Positions 7,708 to 16,857 are shown, counted from the stretch's first letter. The stretch: 64,000 nt of DNA from Streptomyces sp. A2-16 (GCF_018128905.1 NZ_CP063808.1:8122001-8186000), one strand, 5' to 3'. Notes: generated from the letters alone by a model not told the origin. Numbers and translations: made by a program.

Positions 7708-9783
7708 TCACACGGGTTCCGGCTGGCGCTCGGCCCGTACCGGCGGCTCGGGCGCCCGGGACAGCGGCCCCGGCCACCACACCTTCCGGCGCAGTGCGAC
7801 GGCCGCGCTGGTGACCAGATAGGTCCGCACGAGGAAGGTGTCGAGGAGCACGCCCACCGCGATCACGAAGCCCAGTTCGACGAGTGGGACCAGCGGCATG
7901 TTGGTGAGCACCGCGAAGGTGGCCGCAAGGACCGTGCCCGCCGAGGCGATGACCCCGCCGGTGGTGCGCAGCGCGGTGAGGGCCGCGGTGACCGGTTCGA
8001 CGCCGGCCAGGGACTCCTCGCGCATGCGGTGCATCAGGAAGATGCCGTAGTCGACGCCGAGGGCGACCAGGAACACGAAGGACAGCAGCCCGAGCCCCGG
8101 GTCGGTGCCCTCGAACCCGAACACCGGCCCGAAGACCAGCCCGCCGATGCCGAGGGCGGCGGCCCACACGGCGACCACGGCGGCCACCAGGAGCAGCGGC
8201 GCGACGAGGGACCGCAGCAGGGCGATCAGGATGAGCAGCACCGAGACGAGGACGATCGGCACGACGATCATGCGGTCCCGTGCGTTGGTGTCCTTCAGGT
8301 CGAGCTGTTCGGCGCTGGGCCCGCCGACGTAGGAGCCGTCGAGGGTGTCGCGCAGGGCCTTGATGGTCGCGGTCTCCCCGGCGGACTGGGGGGCGTTCAC
8401 GGCGGTGACGGAGATCTCGGTCCAGCCGTCCCCGGTGCGCCCCGTGCGGGCGCTGTCGACGCCCTCGGTGCCGCGGATCCGGGCGAGGGCCGCGTCGGCG
8501 CGGTCGTCCGGGGCGATGACGGTGATGGGCTGGGTGCCCCGCTCCGGGTAGGCCGCGGCGAGCGTCCGCATGGCGGCGACGGCGTCTGGCCTGCTGGTGA
8601 AGGAGTCCTCCTGCTTGAGGCTGCCGGGCAGGTTCAGCACGCCCAGCGCGAGCGCCCCGAGGAGCACGGCCCCGCCGGCCAGCACGGTGAGCGGCCGCCG
8701 CCCGGCCGAGCCGCCCATCGCGGCGAACAGCGACCGGCGGGCCTTGGGTGTGCTGCCGTAGCGCGGCACGAGCGGCCAGAAGACCCGGCGGCCGAGCAGG
8801 ACCAGGACCGCGGGCAGCAGCGTCATCATCGCGGCGAGCGCGACCAGTACCCCGACCGTGCCCAACGGGCCCATTCCGCGGCTGCTGTTGAGGTCGGCGG
8901 CGAGCAGACAGAGCAGGCCCGCGGCCACGGTCCCGGAGGAGGCGAGCACGGCGGGCCCGCAGCCCTTCAGCGCGGCCGCCATGGCGTCGTACGGCCGCTC
9001 GGTGCGCCGGAGTTCCTCCCGGTACCGGGAGACGAGCAGCAGGGCGTAGTCGGTGCCGGCGCCGAACACCAGGATCGTCATGATGCCGCCGCTCTGACCG
9101 GTGACGGACGTCCCGAACCCCTGGTTGAGCCCGTAGGCCACGCCTCGCGCGAGGAACTCCGACATGCCCGCGACCCCGAGCGGCACCAGCCACAGCAGCG
9201 GACTGCGGTAGATGAGGATCAGCAGCAGGGCGACGACCGCGGCGGTGGTGTAGAGCAGCGGTCCGCCGAGCGAGTTGTAGACCTCGGCGGCGTCGGTGGC
9301 GAGGGCTCCTTCCCCGCCGACCTCGACGCTCAGGCCGTCCTCGCCCTTCGCGACGTCCCGCACGTCGTTGACGAGCCGGTCGCGGGCCTTCTCGTCGGTG
9401 CCCGGCTCGGTGCTGGCGACGGGGTACATCACGGTGGTGCCGTCCGCGGACGGTATGCCGCGCGGTACGGCGGTGAGCGTGTGCTCGTCCGCGATCCGCC
9501 CGATCTGCCGGGCGGCGGTGGCCTTGTCGGCCGCCGTCAGTCCGCCGTCCCGGTGGTAGACGACGACCATCTGGGTGGCCTCGCCCCCGGGCAGCCGTTC
9601 CTGGATCTTCGCGACCTGCGTCGAGTCGGCGCTCGCCGGCAGGTAGTCCACGGCCCGGTCCCGCTGTACGTCCGCGAGCTTCGACGCGAACGGCGACACG
9701 GCCGCCAGGACGACGATCCACAGCCCCAGCACGAGCCAGGGCACGGCACGTCGCCGCCGTGCGCTCATCTTTGCGGCCCCCAT
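7708..9783 (-). CDS. MMPL/RND-family transporter
   Basis: A 691-residue inner-membrane exporter of the actinobacterial MMPL family, which moves lipids, drugs or peptides using the proton gradient. It has the duplicated RND layout: one N-terminal helix (RRRAVPWLVLGLWIVVLA), a soluble loop of about 150 residues, five or six helices with the GTDYALLLVSRYREEL motif, a second soluble loop, and five helices with the matching GVDYGIFLMHRMREE motif. Acidic residues in these GxDY motifs are the proposed proton relay. It heads a unit with the histidine kinase and response regulator downstream. ATG 9783 follows a GGAGGGAGG ribosome site. Confidence 0.88.
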   Translation of the reverse strand: MGAAKMSARRRRAVPWLVLGLWIVVLAAVSPFASKLADVQRDRAVDYLPASADSTQVAKIQERLPGGEATQMVVVYHRDGGLTAADKATAARQIGRIADEHTLTAVPRGIPSADGTTVMYPVASTEPGTDEKARDRLVNDVRDVAKGEDGLSVEVGGEGALATDAAEVYNSLGGPLLYTTAAVVALLLILIYRSPLLWLVPLGVAGMSEFLARGVAYGLNQGFGTSVTGQSGGIMTILVFGAGTDYALLLVSRYREELRRTERPYDAMAAALKGCGPAVLASSGTVAAGLLCLLAADLNSSRGMGPLGTVGVLVALAAMMTLLPAVLVLLGRRVFWPLVPRYGSTPKARRSLFAAMGGSAGRRPLTVLAGGAVLLGALALGVLNLPGSLKQEDSFTSRPDAVAAMRTLAAAYPERGTQPITVIAPDDRADAALARIRGTEGVDSARTGRTGDGWTEISVTAVNAPQSAGETATIKALRDTLDGSYVGGPSAEQLDLKDTNARDRMIVVPIVLVSVLLILIALLRSLVAPLLLVAAVVAVWAAALGIGGLVFGPVFGFEGTDPGLGLLSFVFLVALGVDYGIFLMHRMREESLAGVEPVTAALTALRTTGGVIASAGTVLAATFAVLTNMPLVPLVELGFVIAVGVLLDTFLVRTYLVTSAAVALRRKVWWPGPLSRAPEPPVRAERQPEPV

Positions 9784-9807
9784 CGACGGGCCTCCCTCCG
9801 GTCGGAC

Positions 9808-9826
9808 GTCTGGGTCGGTTCCAGAC
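9808..9826 (-). promoter_or_regulatory. Inverted repeat upstream of the MMPL gene
   Basis: GTCTGG, a 7-nt spacer and CCAGAC lie 25-43 bp upstream of the exporter start. The position suits an operator for the co-transcribed response regulator, but this is inferred from symmetry and location only. Confidence 0.35.
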
Positions 9827-9920
9827 TTCCGGCGAAAGGGCCTTCGTTCGTCGGGCGGGAGGGCGAGTCGGGGGGTACTGCCAGGGGTGGCCCGGGGCGC
9901 GCGCTACTCCCGGGGGAGTA

Positions 9921-10616
9921 TCAGGACGGGGTGCGGGCCGCGGCCAGCAGTCTGGTGACGTCGTCGGCGCAGATGGTCAGGGCCGTGCCGACCGTCGTGA
10001 GGACGTCCCGCTCCGGGGGCGTGTAGGGGCCGTCCGCGAGGGCGATGCGGGCCGCCTGGAGGAGGATCGACTCGCGGCCCGCGGGGGCGAGGTGGGGGGC
10101 GAGCGGGTCGAGGGCCTCGTGGAGCTCTATGGCGAGGCCGGCTCCGCAGGGGCGGTCGTGGACCCGGCCGGTGTCCTCGGCGAGGGCCTCGACCAGGGCC
10201 TCCAGCTGGTCCTCCGTGCAGTCGTCGAAGCCCGCCGCGCGGACCGCCACGGCGGCGGCCTCCAGGGAGGTGCGCGAGCAGGTGCCGCCCGCCGCGAGGA
10301 CCGCGAGGGCGACGGTGTGGACGGCGTCGCGGAGCATCGCCGAGAAGCGGGTCGTGGTCGGGTGGTCGAGGACGTCCGTGCCGAAGTGGCGGCGGCAGGC
10401 CGCGCATTCCACCACCGGGCCGGTGTCGCCGCGCGGCAGGACCGGAACACCCAGCAGGACCACGCGTCGACGGCCGGTCAGGCGCTGGTAGTTGCGGTCT
10501 CCCCCGCACCCGGGGCAGAAGAACTCGCCGTCGCCGACGGTCGTCCACGCGGTACGGGTGCCCAGGAGGCGCGCAGGCCTGGCGGCACGGCCGTTTCGTC
10601 CCCGTCCAGGCAGCAC
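9921..10616 (-). CDS. Zinc-ribbon TerB-like protein
   Basis: A 231-residue cytoplasmic protein. An N-terminal zinc ribbon is formed by CPGC (about residue 35) and CAAC (about 70). The C-terminal 140 residues form an all-helical TerB-like domain (AVHTVALAVLAAGG, ILLQAARIALADG, PPERDVL); the family was named from tellurite-resistance clusters, but its biochemical role is not settled. GTG 10616 is chosen because a GGAGG lies seven bases upstream; starts further out give an atypical arginine/cysteine-rich tail. It lies downstream of leuA on the same strand behind a strong hairpin, so it probably has its own promoter. Confidence 0.72.
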   Translation of the reverse strand: MLPGRGRNGRAARPARLLGTRTAWTTVGDGEFFCPGCGGDRNYQRLTGRRRVVLLGVPVLPRGDTGPVVECAACRRHFGTDVLDHPTTTRFSAMLRDAVHTVALAVLAAGGTCSRTSLEAAAVAVRAAGFDDCTEDQLEALVEALAEDTGRVHDRPCGAGLAIELHEALDPLAPHLAPAGRESILLQAARIALADGPYTPPERDVLTTVGTALTICADDVTRLLAAARTPS

Positions 10617-10746
10617 GTCACACCTCCGCGTAACCCCGCGGCAACATCGCCGCGCTTGCGTGATGTTAGCCACATGAGTGAGGTGGAGTCAGCACCCCGG
10701 ACGAGACCTGCTCGTGACCTCCACGGGCCGATGGCCGATAAACGAC

Positions 10747-10782
10747 GGGGCCTTGATCGCCGTATACAGCGATCAAGGCCCC
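10747..10782 (-). terminator. Strong terminator downstream of leuA
   Basis: A perfect 14-bp stem (GGGGCCTTGATCGC and its complement) with an 8-nt loop. It starts 21 bp past the leuA stop. It should end leuA transcription and separate it from the TerB-like gene. Confidence 0.8.
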
Positions 10783-10802
10783 AAAACCCCCGGTCAGAGG
10801 GA

Positions 10803-12524
10803 TTATCGAGCGGCTCGGTTGACGGCCGAGACGACCGCCTTCAGGGATGCACGCGTCGTGTTCGCGTCGATGCCGATTCCCCACAGAACCTTGCCGTCGA
10901 TCGCGCATTCGATGTAGGAGGCGGCCTGCGCGGAGGCGCCCTCGCTCATCGTGTGCTCCTGGTAGTCCAGCAGCCGGGCGTCGATGCCGACCTTGGCCAG
11001 CGCGTCGAAGAAGGCGGAGATCGGGCCGTTGCCGGTACCGGTCAGGACCGTGTCGACGCCGTCGACCGTGGCCTCCACCTTCAGCGTGTCCACGCCGTCG
11101 GTGTCGGTCGTCGACTGGCCGTTCTTGACCTGGATACGGCCCCAGGGGTTCTCGGGGTTCGGCAGGTACTCGTCCTGGAAGACCGCCCAGATGTCGGACC
11201 CGGTGACCTCGCCGCCCTCGGCGTCCGTCTTGGCCTGGATGAGCTTGGAGAACTCGATCTGCATCCGGCGGGGCAGGTCCAGCTTGTGGTCGTTCTTCAG
11301 GACGTATGCGATTCCGCCCTTGCCGGACTGCGAGTTGACCCGGATGACGGCCTCGTAGGAGCGGCCGACGTCCTTCGGGTCGATCGGCAGGTACGGGACC
11401 GCCCACTCGATGTCGTCGACGGTGACGCCCTTGGCGGCCGCGTCGGCCTCCATGGCGTCGAAGCCCTTCTTGATGGCGTCCTGGTGGGAGCCGGAGAAGG
11501 ACGTGTAGACCAGGTCGCCCACGTACGGGTGGCGCGGGTGGACCTCCATCTGGTTGCAGTACTCCCACGTGCGACGGATCTCGTCGATGTCGGAGAAGTC
11601 GATCTGCGGGTCGACGCCCTGCGAGAACAGGTTCATGCCCAGGGTGACCAGGTCGACGTTGCCAGTGCGCTCGCCCTGTCCGAACAGACAGCCCTCGACG
11701 CGGTCGGCGCCGGCCATCAGCGCCAGCTCGGCGGCGGCGACGGCGGTGCCGCGGTCGTTGTGCGGGTGGATCGAGATGCACACGTACTCGCGGCGGGACA
11801 GGTTGCGGTGCATCCACTCGAAGCGGTCCGCGTGCGTCGAGGGCGTCGAACGCTCCACCGTGGCGGGCAGGTTGAGGATGATCTCGCGGCCCGGACCCGG
11901 CTGGTAGACGTCCATCACCGCCTCGCAGACCTCCAGCGCGAAGTCCAGCTCGGTGTCGGTGAAGATCTCGGGGCTGTACTGGTAGCCGAACTCGGTCTCC
12001 GGGCCCAGCAGCTTCTCCGCGTACTCCATCACCAGACGGGTGCCGTCGACGGCGATCTGCTTGATGTCGTCCTTGGAGCCGCGGAAGACCACGCGACGGA
12101 AGACGGGAGCGGTCGCGTTGTACAGGTGCACGGTGGCCCGCTTGGCGCCCTTCAGCGACTCGACGGTCCGCTCGATCAGGTCCTCGCGGGCCTGGGTCAG
12201 TACGGAGATCGTCACGTCGTCCGGGATCGCGCCCGGCTCCTCGACGATCGACCGTACGAAGTCGAAGTCGGTCTGGCCCGATGCCGGGAAGCCGACCTCG
12301 ATCTCCTTGTAGCCCATCTTGACCAGCTGGTCGAACATCCGGCGCTTGCGCTCGGGCGACATCGGGTCGATCAGGGCCTGGTTGCCGTCACGCAGGTCGG
12401 TGGAGAGCCAGCGGGGGGCGACGGTGATCCGGTTGTTCGGCCAGGTGCGGTCCGGGATGTCGACCTGCTCGTACTGACCGTACTTGTGGATCGGCATGGT
12501 GCTGGGCTGCTGGCGGTTCGCCAT
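10803..12524 (-). CDS. leuA: 2-isopropylmalate synthase
   Basis: A 573-residue enzyme that condenses acetyl-CoA with 2-ketoisovalerate, the first committed step of leucine synthesis. The catalytic TIM barrel has the DLRDGNQAL metal-site motif (about residue 44), HPHNDRGTAVAA (about 255) and GQGERTGNVDL (about 288). The C-terminal regulatory domain (about 450-573), which binds leucine, includes the GTGNGPISAF and DYQEHTMSEG stretches. It belongs to the long-form LeuA type typical of actinobacteria. A leucine-codon-rich leader peptide lies 80 bp upstream, so attenuation by charged tRNA-Leu is likely. Confidence 0.97.
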   Translation of the reverse strand: MANRQQPSTMPIHKYGQYEQVDIPDRTWPNNRITVAPRWLSTDLRDGNQALIDPMSPERKRRMFDQLVKMGYKEIEVGFPASGQTDFDFVRSIVEEPGAIPDDVTISVLTQAREDLIERTVESLKGAKRATVHLYNATAPVFRRVVFRGSKDDIKQIAVDGTRLVMEYAEKLLGPETEFGYQYSPEIFTDTELDFALEVCEAVMDVYQPGPGREIILNLPATVERSTPSTHADRFEWMHRNLSRREYVCISIHPHNDRGTAVAAAELALMAGADRVEGCLFGQGERTGNVDLVTLGMNLFSQGVDPQIDFSDIDEIRRTWEYCNQMEVHPRHPYVGDLVYTSFSGSHQDAIKKGFDAMEADAAAKGVTVDDIEWAVPYLPIDPKDVGRSYEAVIRVNSQSGKGGIAYVLKNDHKLDLPRRMQIEFSKLIQAKTDAEGGEVTGSDIWAVFQDEYLPNPENPWGRIQVKNGQSTTDTDGVDTLKVEATVDGVDTVLTGTGNGPISAFFDALAKVGIDARLLDYQEHTMSEGASAQAASYIECAIDGKVLWGIGIDANTTRASLKAVVSAVNRAAR

Positions 12525-12604
12525 GATTGCGGGGCTCCTAGAGGTGTCCGGAAAGGACGGCCGACACGCAACGCGAAGCTCCGCGGGGAGGGAGTCGACC
12601 TGGA

Positions 12605-12652
12605 CTACAGGCCCTCGCCGCGGCAGCTAAGAAGAAGCAGCCCGAAACGCAT
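12605..12652 (-). CDS. leuL: leuA leader peptide with four consecutive leucine codons
   Basis: A 15-codon reading frame, MRFGLLLLSCRGEGL, ending in TAG 80 bp before leuA. The four adjacent leucines use CTG CTT CTT CTT, and CTT is rare in this GC-rich genome, which should make the ribosome sensitive to leucyl-tRNA supply. An in-frame ATG at 12665 would add MLRI. Position, size and codon run fit a leader for transcription attenuation; I could not define the alternative hairpins with certainty. Confidence 0.75.
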   Translation of the reverse strand: MRFGLLLLSCRGEGL

Positions 12653-12843
12653 GATGCGAAGCATGCTAGCCGAGCCGGTTCGGGTGCGGGGCGCCGTATC
12701 AGTATGCGGGACCCGAGAGATAAACGGGACAAAAAGTGCGCCATACCACTTCGTCACGGAGCGTGTGCATCCCTGTCCGTATATTTCACCAATCATGGTT
12801 GCGGGTAGTGACACGGTCATGACTCAGTGCAAGGGTGCCGCAC

Positions 12844-13914
12844 ATGACGACCAACGGGGGCTTCAGGCCCGTCTTCTGCACCGTCGTACCGCCACATGTC
12901 CTGGACAAACTGGCCCGGAACGACGACCCCGCACTCTCCGGTCCCGCGCAGCAGACCCTCATGCGCGACAGTGAACTGCGCGGCAGGCGCCGTGTGACGA
13001 CCGAGTTCGGCCTCGCGGCCGCGCCGACGGCGAAGGCACCGTCGGACCAGCCGCTGCGGACGATCTACGACGCCGGGCACAAGAGCGACCTGCCGGGCAC
13101 GAAGGTCCGCGCCGAGGGCTCCGACCCCGGCCAGGACGCGACCGTCAACCGCGCCTACGCCGGTCTCGGCGCCACCTTCGACCTCTATCTGAAGGCCTAC
13201 ACCCGCCACTCGATCGACGGCGACGGCCTCCCGCTCGACGCGACCGTGCACTTCGACGAGAACTACAACAACGCCTTCTGGAACGGCGAGCAGATGGTGT
13301 TCGGCGACGGCGACGGCGAGATCTTCCTCGACTTCACCATCCCGATCGACGTCATCGGCCACGAACTGACCCACGGCGTCACGCAGTACACGGCGAACCT
13401 CACGTACTACGGCCAGCCGGGCGCCCTCAACGAGTCGATGTCCGACGTCTTCGGCTCGCTCATCAAGCAGTACACGCTCGGCCAGACGGCCGCCGAGGCC
13501 GACTGGCTGATCGGCGCCGGGCTCCTCGCCCCCAGCGTCTCCGGCAAGGCCCTGCGCTCGATGAAGGAGCCGGGCAGCGCGTACGACGACGACGTGCTCG
13601 GCAAGGACCCGCAGCCCGCGACCATGGACGACTATGTCCGCACCGGCCGCGACAACGGCGGCGTGCACATCAACTCCGGCATCCCCAACCACGCCTTCTA
13701 CCTGGTGGCGACCGCCCTCGGCGGCCACGCCTGGGAGCGCGCGGGCCAGATCTGGTACGACGTCCTCACCGGCGGCGAGCTCTCCGACCGGGCGCTGTTC
13801 AACGACTTCGCGAAGCTCACCCTCAAGGCCGCGCGCGAACGCTTCGGGGACGGCGGCGAGGAACTCCAGGCCGTGTCGAAGGCCTGGGAGCAGGTCGGGG
13901 TGCGGATCCTGTGA
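12844..13914 (+). CDS. Protealysin-like M4 metalloprotease
   Basis: A 356-residue thermolysin-family zinc protease. The active site is intact: HELTH (His173, Glu174, His177), the third zinc ligand in GALNESMSD (about Glu197) and the transition-state His275 in GGVHINSG. There is no signal peptide. The short N-terminal region contains the PPHVLDKLA segment that resembles the brief propeptide motif of protealysin-like M4 enzymes, which differ from long-propeptide secreted thermolysins. ATG 12844 is better placed relative to the AAGG than the upstream GTG 12835. The following gene encodes an emfourin-like protein, the known inhibitor type for this subgroup. Confidence 0.88.
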   Translation: MTTNGGFRPVFCTVVPPHVLDKLARNDDPALSGPAQQTLMRDSELRGRRRVTTEFGLAAAPTAKAPSDQPLRTIYDAGHKSDLPGTKVRAEGSDPGQDATVNRAYAGLGATFDLYLKAYTRHSIDGDGLPLDATVHFDENYNNAFWNGEQMVFGDGDGEIFLDFTIPIDVIGHELTHGVTQYTANLTYYGQPGALNESMSDVFGSLIKQYTLGQTAAEADWLIGAGLLAPSVSGKALRSMKEPGSAYDDDVLGKDPQPATMDDYVRTGRDNGGVHINSGIPNHAFYLVATALGGHAWERAGQIWYDVLTGGELSDRALFNDFAKLTLKAARERFGDGGEELQAVSKAWEQVGVRIL

Positions 13915-13935
13915 GTCCGTACTAGACAGGGACCC

Positions 13936-14202
13936 ATGCGTATTCAGGTGAGGCGCACGGGCGGGTTCGCGGGCATCGAGCGGCACAAGGAGGTCGACAC
14001 CTCCGGGCGGCCCGATGCCCACGAATGGCAGGCCCTGGCCGAGAAGGCGGTCGCCGCCGGCCGGGGCACTCCCCCGATCGGGGTTCCGGACGGCTTCAAC
14101 TACGAGATCACCGTGGACGGCAGGACGGTGTACGCGGCCGATCCCCGGCTGACGGAAGAGCAACGGAAACTGATCTCGAAGGTACTCAAAGAGGGCGCTT
14201 GA
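13936..14202 (+). CDS. Emfourin-like inhibitor of the adjacent M4 protease
   Basis: An 88-residue protein starting MRIQVRRTGGFAGIER, with a C-terminal helix LTEEQRKLISKVL. Size, the RRTGGFAGI opening and position directly downstream of a protealysin-like gene match the emfourin family, proteins that bind and inhibit protealysin-like M4 proteases. The gap to the protease gene is 21 bp, so the two are co-transcribed. The assignment rests on remembered family features and context. Confidence 0.7.
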   Translation: MRIQVRRTGGFAGIERHKEVDTSGRPDAHEWQALAEKAVAAGRGTPPIGVPDGFNYEITVDGRTVYAADPRLTEEQRKLISKVLKEGA

Positions 14203-14231
14203 CTGCTTGTTCACGCCTGCCCGTTGACTTC

Positions 14232-14247
14232 CTTACCCGCCGGTAAG
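14232..14247 (+). promoter_or_regulatory. Inverted repeat at the start of the beta-glucosidase gene
   Basis: CTTACC, 4 nt, GGTAAG ends one base before the proposed ATG. A sugar-responsive repressor could bind here; no regulator gene is adjacent, so this is tentative. Confidence 0.3.
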
Positions 14248-14248
14248 C

Positions 14249-15583
14249 ATGATCCGGCGCATGGCGACTGAAGAGCAGGCGATCCCCCGGTTCCCCGACG
14301 GCTTCCTGTGGGGGGTCTCGACCTCGGCCCATCAGATCGAGGGAGCGGCGGACGAGCGTGAGCGGTCCGTGTGGGACGCCTTCACGGCCGAGCCGGGACG
14401 GGTGAAGGACGGCTCGACGGCGGAGGTGGCCTGCGACCACTACCACCGCTACCGCGAGGACGTGGCTTTCCTGGCCGGGCTGGGCGTGGACGCGTACCGC
14501 TTCTCGATCTCCTGGCCGCGGGTCCGGACGGACAAGGGCCTCGACTTCTACGACCGCCTCGTGGACGAACTGGCCGCGGCGGGCGTACGTCCCGTGCCGA
14601 CCCTGTTCCACTGGGACCTGCCGGTGGCGTTGCAGGCGAACGGAGGCTGGCTGCACCGGGACACCGCCTACCGGTTCGCCGAGTACGTGTCCCTCGTGGC
14701 CGACCGCCTCGGCGACCGCGTCAAGAAGTGGATCACCCTCAACGAGCCCGCCGAGCACACCCTGTTCGGCCACGCGCTCGGCGCCCACGCGCCCGGCGAG
14801 AAGCTGATGTTCGACGCCCTGCCCGCCGCCCACCACCAGCTCCTGGGCCACGGCCTGGCCGTGCAGGCACTGCGCGCGTCCGGTGCCACGGACATCGGCA
14901 TCGCCAACTCGCACGGCCCGACCTGGCCGGCCTCGCAGGAGCAACCCGACGTCGAGGCCGCCGACTTCTACGACCTGCTGCTGAACCGTCTGTTCGCCGA
15001 ACCGGTGCTCCTGGGCGAATACCCCTCGGGGCTGGGCGACTTGATGCCCGGAGACGTGGCGGCCGACCTCAAGGTCATCTCCGAGCCGCTCGACTTCTAC
15101 GGCGTCAACTACTACGCCCCGACCCGCGTGGGCGCCCCGAAGGGCGAGGACATCGAGTTCGGCGGCCTGACCATCCCCGCCGAACTCCCCTTCTCCGTCC
15201 AGGAGATCGAGGACGTCCCGGTGACGGACTTCGGCTGGCCGGTGGTCCCGGAAGGCCTGACGGAACTGCTCACGACATTCCACGAGCGCTACGGCGACCG
15301 GCTCCCGCCCGTCGTCATCACCGAGAACGGCTGCTCCTACGAGGGCGTCGACGACCGGGCCCGGGTCGCCTACCTGGACGGCCACGTCCGCGCCCTGCAC
15401 AAGGCGGTCGAGGCGGGTGTGGACGTACGCGGGTACTTCGTGTGGTCGCTGATGGACAACTTCGAGTGGGCGGAGGGGTACGCGCAGCGGTTCGGGCTGG
15501 TGCACGTCGACTTCGAGACCCTGGCCAGGACCCCGAAGGCGTCGTACGGCTGGTACCGGGAGCTGCTCCGGGCGCAGAAGTGA
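14249..15583 (+). CDS. Family 1 beta-glucosidase
   Basis: A 444-residue GH1 glycosidase that releases beta-linked sugars from disaccharides. The acid/base Glu166 lies in TLNEPAEH and the nucleophile Glu359 in ITENGCSY; the N-terminal FLWGVSTSAHQIEG signature and the WSLMDNFEWAEGY segment are typical. No signal peptide is present, so it acts on imported substrate. An ATG at 14261 (MATEEQ) is an equally plausible start. The stop overlaps the GTG of the MFS gene (GTGA), so import and hydrolysis are co-expressed. Confidence 0.93.
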   Translation: MIRRMATEEQAIPRFPDGFLWGVSTSAHQIEGAADERERSVWDAFTAEPGRVKDGSTAEVACDHYHRYREDVAFLAGLGVDAYRFSISWPRVRTDKGLDFYDRLVDELAAAGVRPVPTLFHWDLPVALQANGGWLHRDTAYRFAEYVSLVADRLGDRVKKWITLNEPAEHTLFGHALGAHAPGEKLMFDALPAAHHQLLGHGLAVQALRASGATDIGIANSHGPTWPASQEQPDVEAADFYDLLLNRLFAEPVLLGEYPSGLGDLMPGDVAADLKVISEPLDFYGVNYYAPTRVGAPKGEDIEFGGLTIPAELPFSVQEIEDVPVTDFGWPVVPEGLTELLTTFHERYGDRLPPVVITENGCSYEGVDDRARVAYLDGHVRALHKAVEAGVDVRGYFVWSLMDNFEWAEGYAQRFGLVHVDFETLARTPKASYGWYRELLRAQK

Positions 15584-16830
15584 CGACCACCCGCTCGGAC
15601 GCCCTCGCCGAACCCGTCGACCGGGTCGGCAAGGGCTGGACGGCGTCGCTCTCCCTCGCCAACGTGGCGATCTGGGTGGGCTGGTACGGCCCCCTGCAGA
15701 TCCTGCTGGCCCGGCAGGCGGAGGACTTCGCGCCGGGCACCGGCATGTCGAAGGAGACGCTGCTGGCGTGGGTGACGGGCGTGGGCGCGGTGGTGTCGCT
15801 GGCGGCGAACCCGTTCTTCGGCGCGCTGTCGGACCGCACCACGGCCCGCTGGGGCCGCCGCAGCCCGTGGATCGTGGCGGGTGCGGCGGGCGGCGCGCTG
15901 TCGCTGCTGGTGCTCGCCGGGGCGGGCGGGCTGTGGCTCATGATGCTCGGCTGGTGTCTGGTCCAGCTGACCCTGAACGCGGCCTTCGCGGCGGTCACGG
16001 CGGCGGTGCCGGACCGGGTGCCGCGCCTCCAGCGCGGCGCGGTGGGCGGCTGGATCGGCGCGGCGCAGATCCTCGGCGCGGTCGTCGGCACGGGCCTCGC
16101 GACGGCGGCGGGCGGCATCGCGGCGGGCTATGCGGCGTGCGCGGTGTTCACGCTGGCGGGCGTGCTGCCGTACGTACTGCGCCACCGGGATCTGAGACTG
16201 GCGGCCACGGACCGACCGCCGTGGTCCTGGCGGTCGTTCGCGCGCGGCTTCTGGCTGAGCCCGCGCCGCCACCCGGACTTCGCCTGGGCCTGGCTGACCC
16301 GCTTCCTGATCAACCTCAGCAACGCGCTGGTGATCCTCTACCTCCTCTACTACCTGCGCGACCGCCTCCACCACGACGACCCCGAGCAGGGCGTCCTGAT
16401 CCTCACCGCGGTGGACAGCGTGGCGCTGCTGGCCACGGTCGTGGTGGGCGGCGTCTGGTCCGACCGCGTGGGCCGCCGCAAGCCCTTCGTCCGCTGGTCC
16501 GGAGTGCTGATGGCGGTGGCCACGGGCCTGCTAGCGGTATGGCAGACCTGGCCGAGCGCGATCATCGTGGCGGCACTGCTGGGGGTCGGGCTGGGGGTGT
16601 TCATGTCGGTCGACTTCGCGCTGATGACGGACGTGTTGCCGAAGGCCCTGGACCGGGGCAAGGACCTGGGCGTCATCAACGTGGCGAACTCCCTGCCCCA
16701 GGTGGCCGCCCCCGCACTGGCGGCGCCGATCGTCACACACCTCGGGGGGTACCGGGTGCTGTACGGGGTGGCGGCGGCGGTGGGTCTGGCGGGGGCGGTG
16801 CTGGTGGACCGTATAAAGGGCGTCGACTAG
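15580..16830 (+). CDS. MFS transporter coupled to the beta-glucosidase
   Basis: A 416-residue, roughly 12-helix major facilitator. The loop motif GALSDRTTARWGRRSPWI after helix 2 resembles sugar-proton and sugar-cation symporters, and a matching GVWSDRVGRRKPF follows helix 8. The GTG start overlaps the upstream stop. Co-translation with a GH1 enzyme suggests uptake of a beta-glucoside; direction and substrate are inferred. Confidence 0.82.
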   Translation: MTTTRSDALAEPVDRVGKGWTASLSLANVAIWVGWYGPLQILLARQAEDFAPGTGMSKETLLAWVTGVGAVVSLAANPFFGALSDRTTARWGRRSPWIVAGAAGGALSLLVLAGAGGLWLMMLGWCLVQLTLNAAFAAVTAAVPDRVPRLQRGAVGGWIGAAQILGAVVGTGLATAAGGIAAGYAACAVFTLAGVLPYVLRHRDLRLAATDRPPWSWRSFARGFWLSPRRHPDFAWAWLTRFLINLSNALVILYLLYYLRDRLHHDDPEQGVLILTAVDSVALLATVVVGGVWSDRVGRRKPFVRWSGVLMAVATGLLAVWQTWPSAIIVAALLGVGLGVFMSVDFALMTDVLPKALDRGKDLGVINVANSLPQVAAPALAAPIVTHLGGYRVLYGVAAAVGLAGAVLVDRIKGVD

Positions 16831-16857
16831 AACTGCCCAGGGGTGCGGGCTGTATCG

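Noticed and set aside
6428..9721. Very long minus-strand open frame of 1097 codons
   Set aside because: Only its C-terminal part is the histidine kinase. The rest is an Arg/Gly-rich shadow of the MMPL gene in another frame, with no family motif.
9905..9920. TACTCCC-GG-GGGAGTA repeat just after the TerB-like stop
   Set aside because: It is short and GC-driven. It could be a weak terminator, but the evidence is too thin for a feature.
12835..12843. GTG 12835 as the M4 protease start
   Set aside because: The AAGG is too close to this GTG and fits ATG 12844; the added residues (MPH) are not needed.
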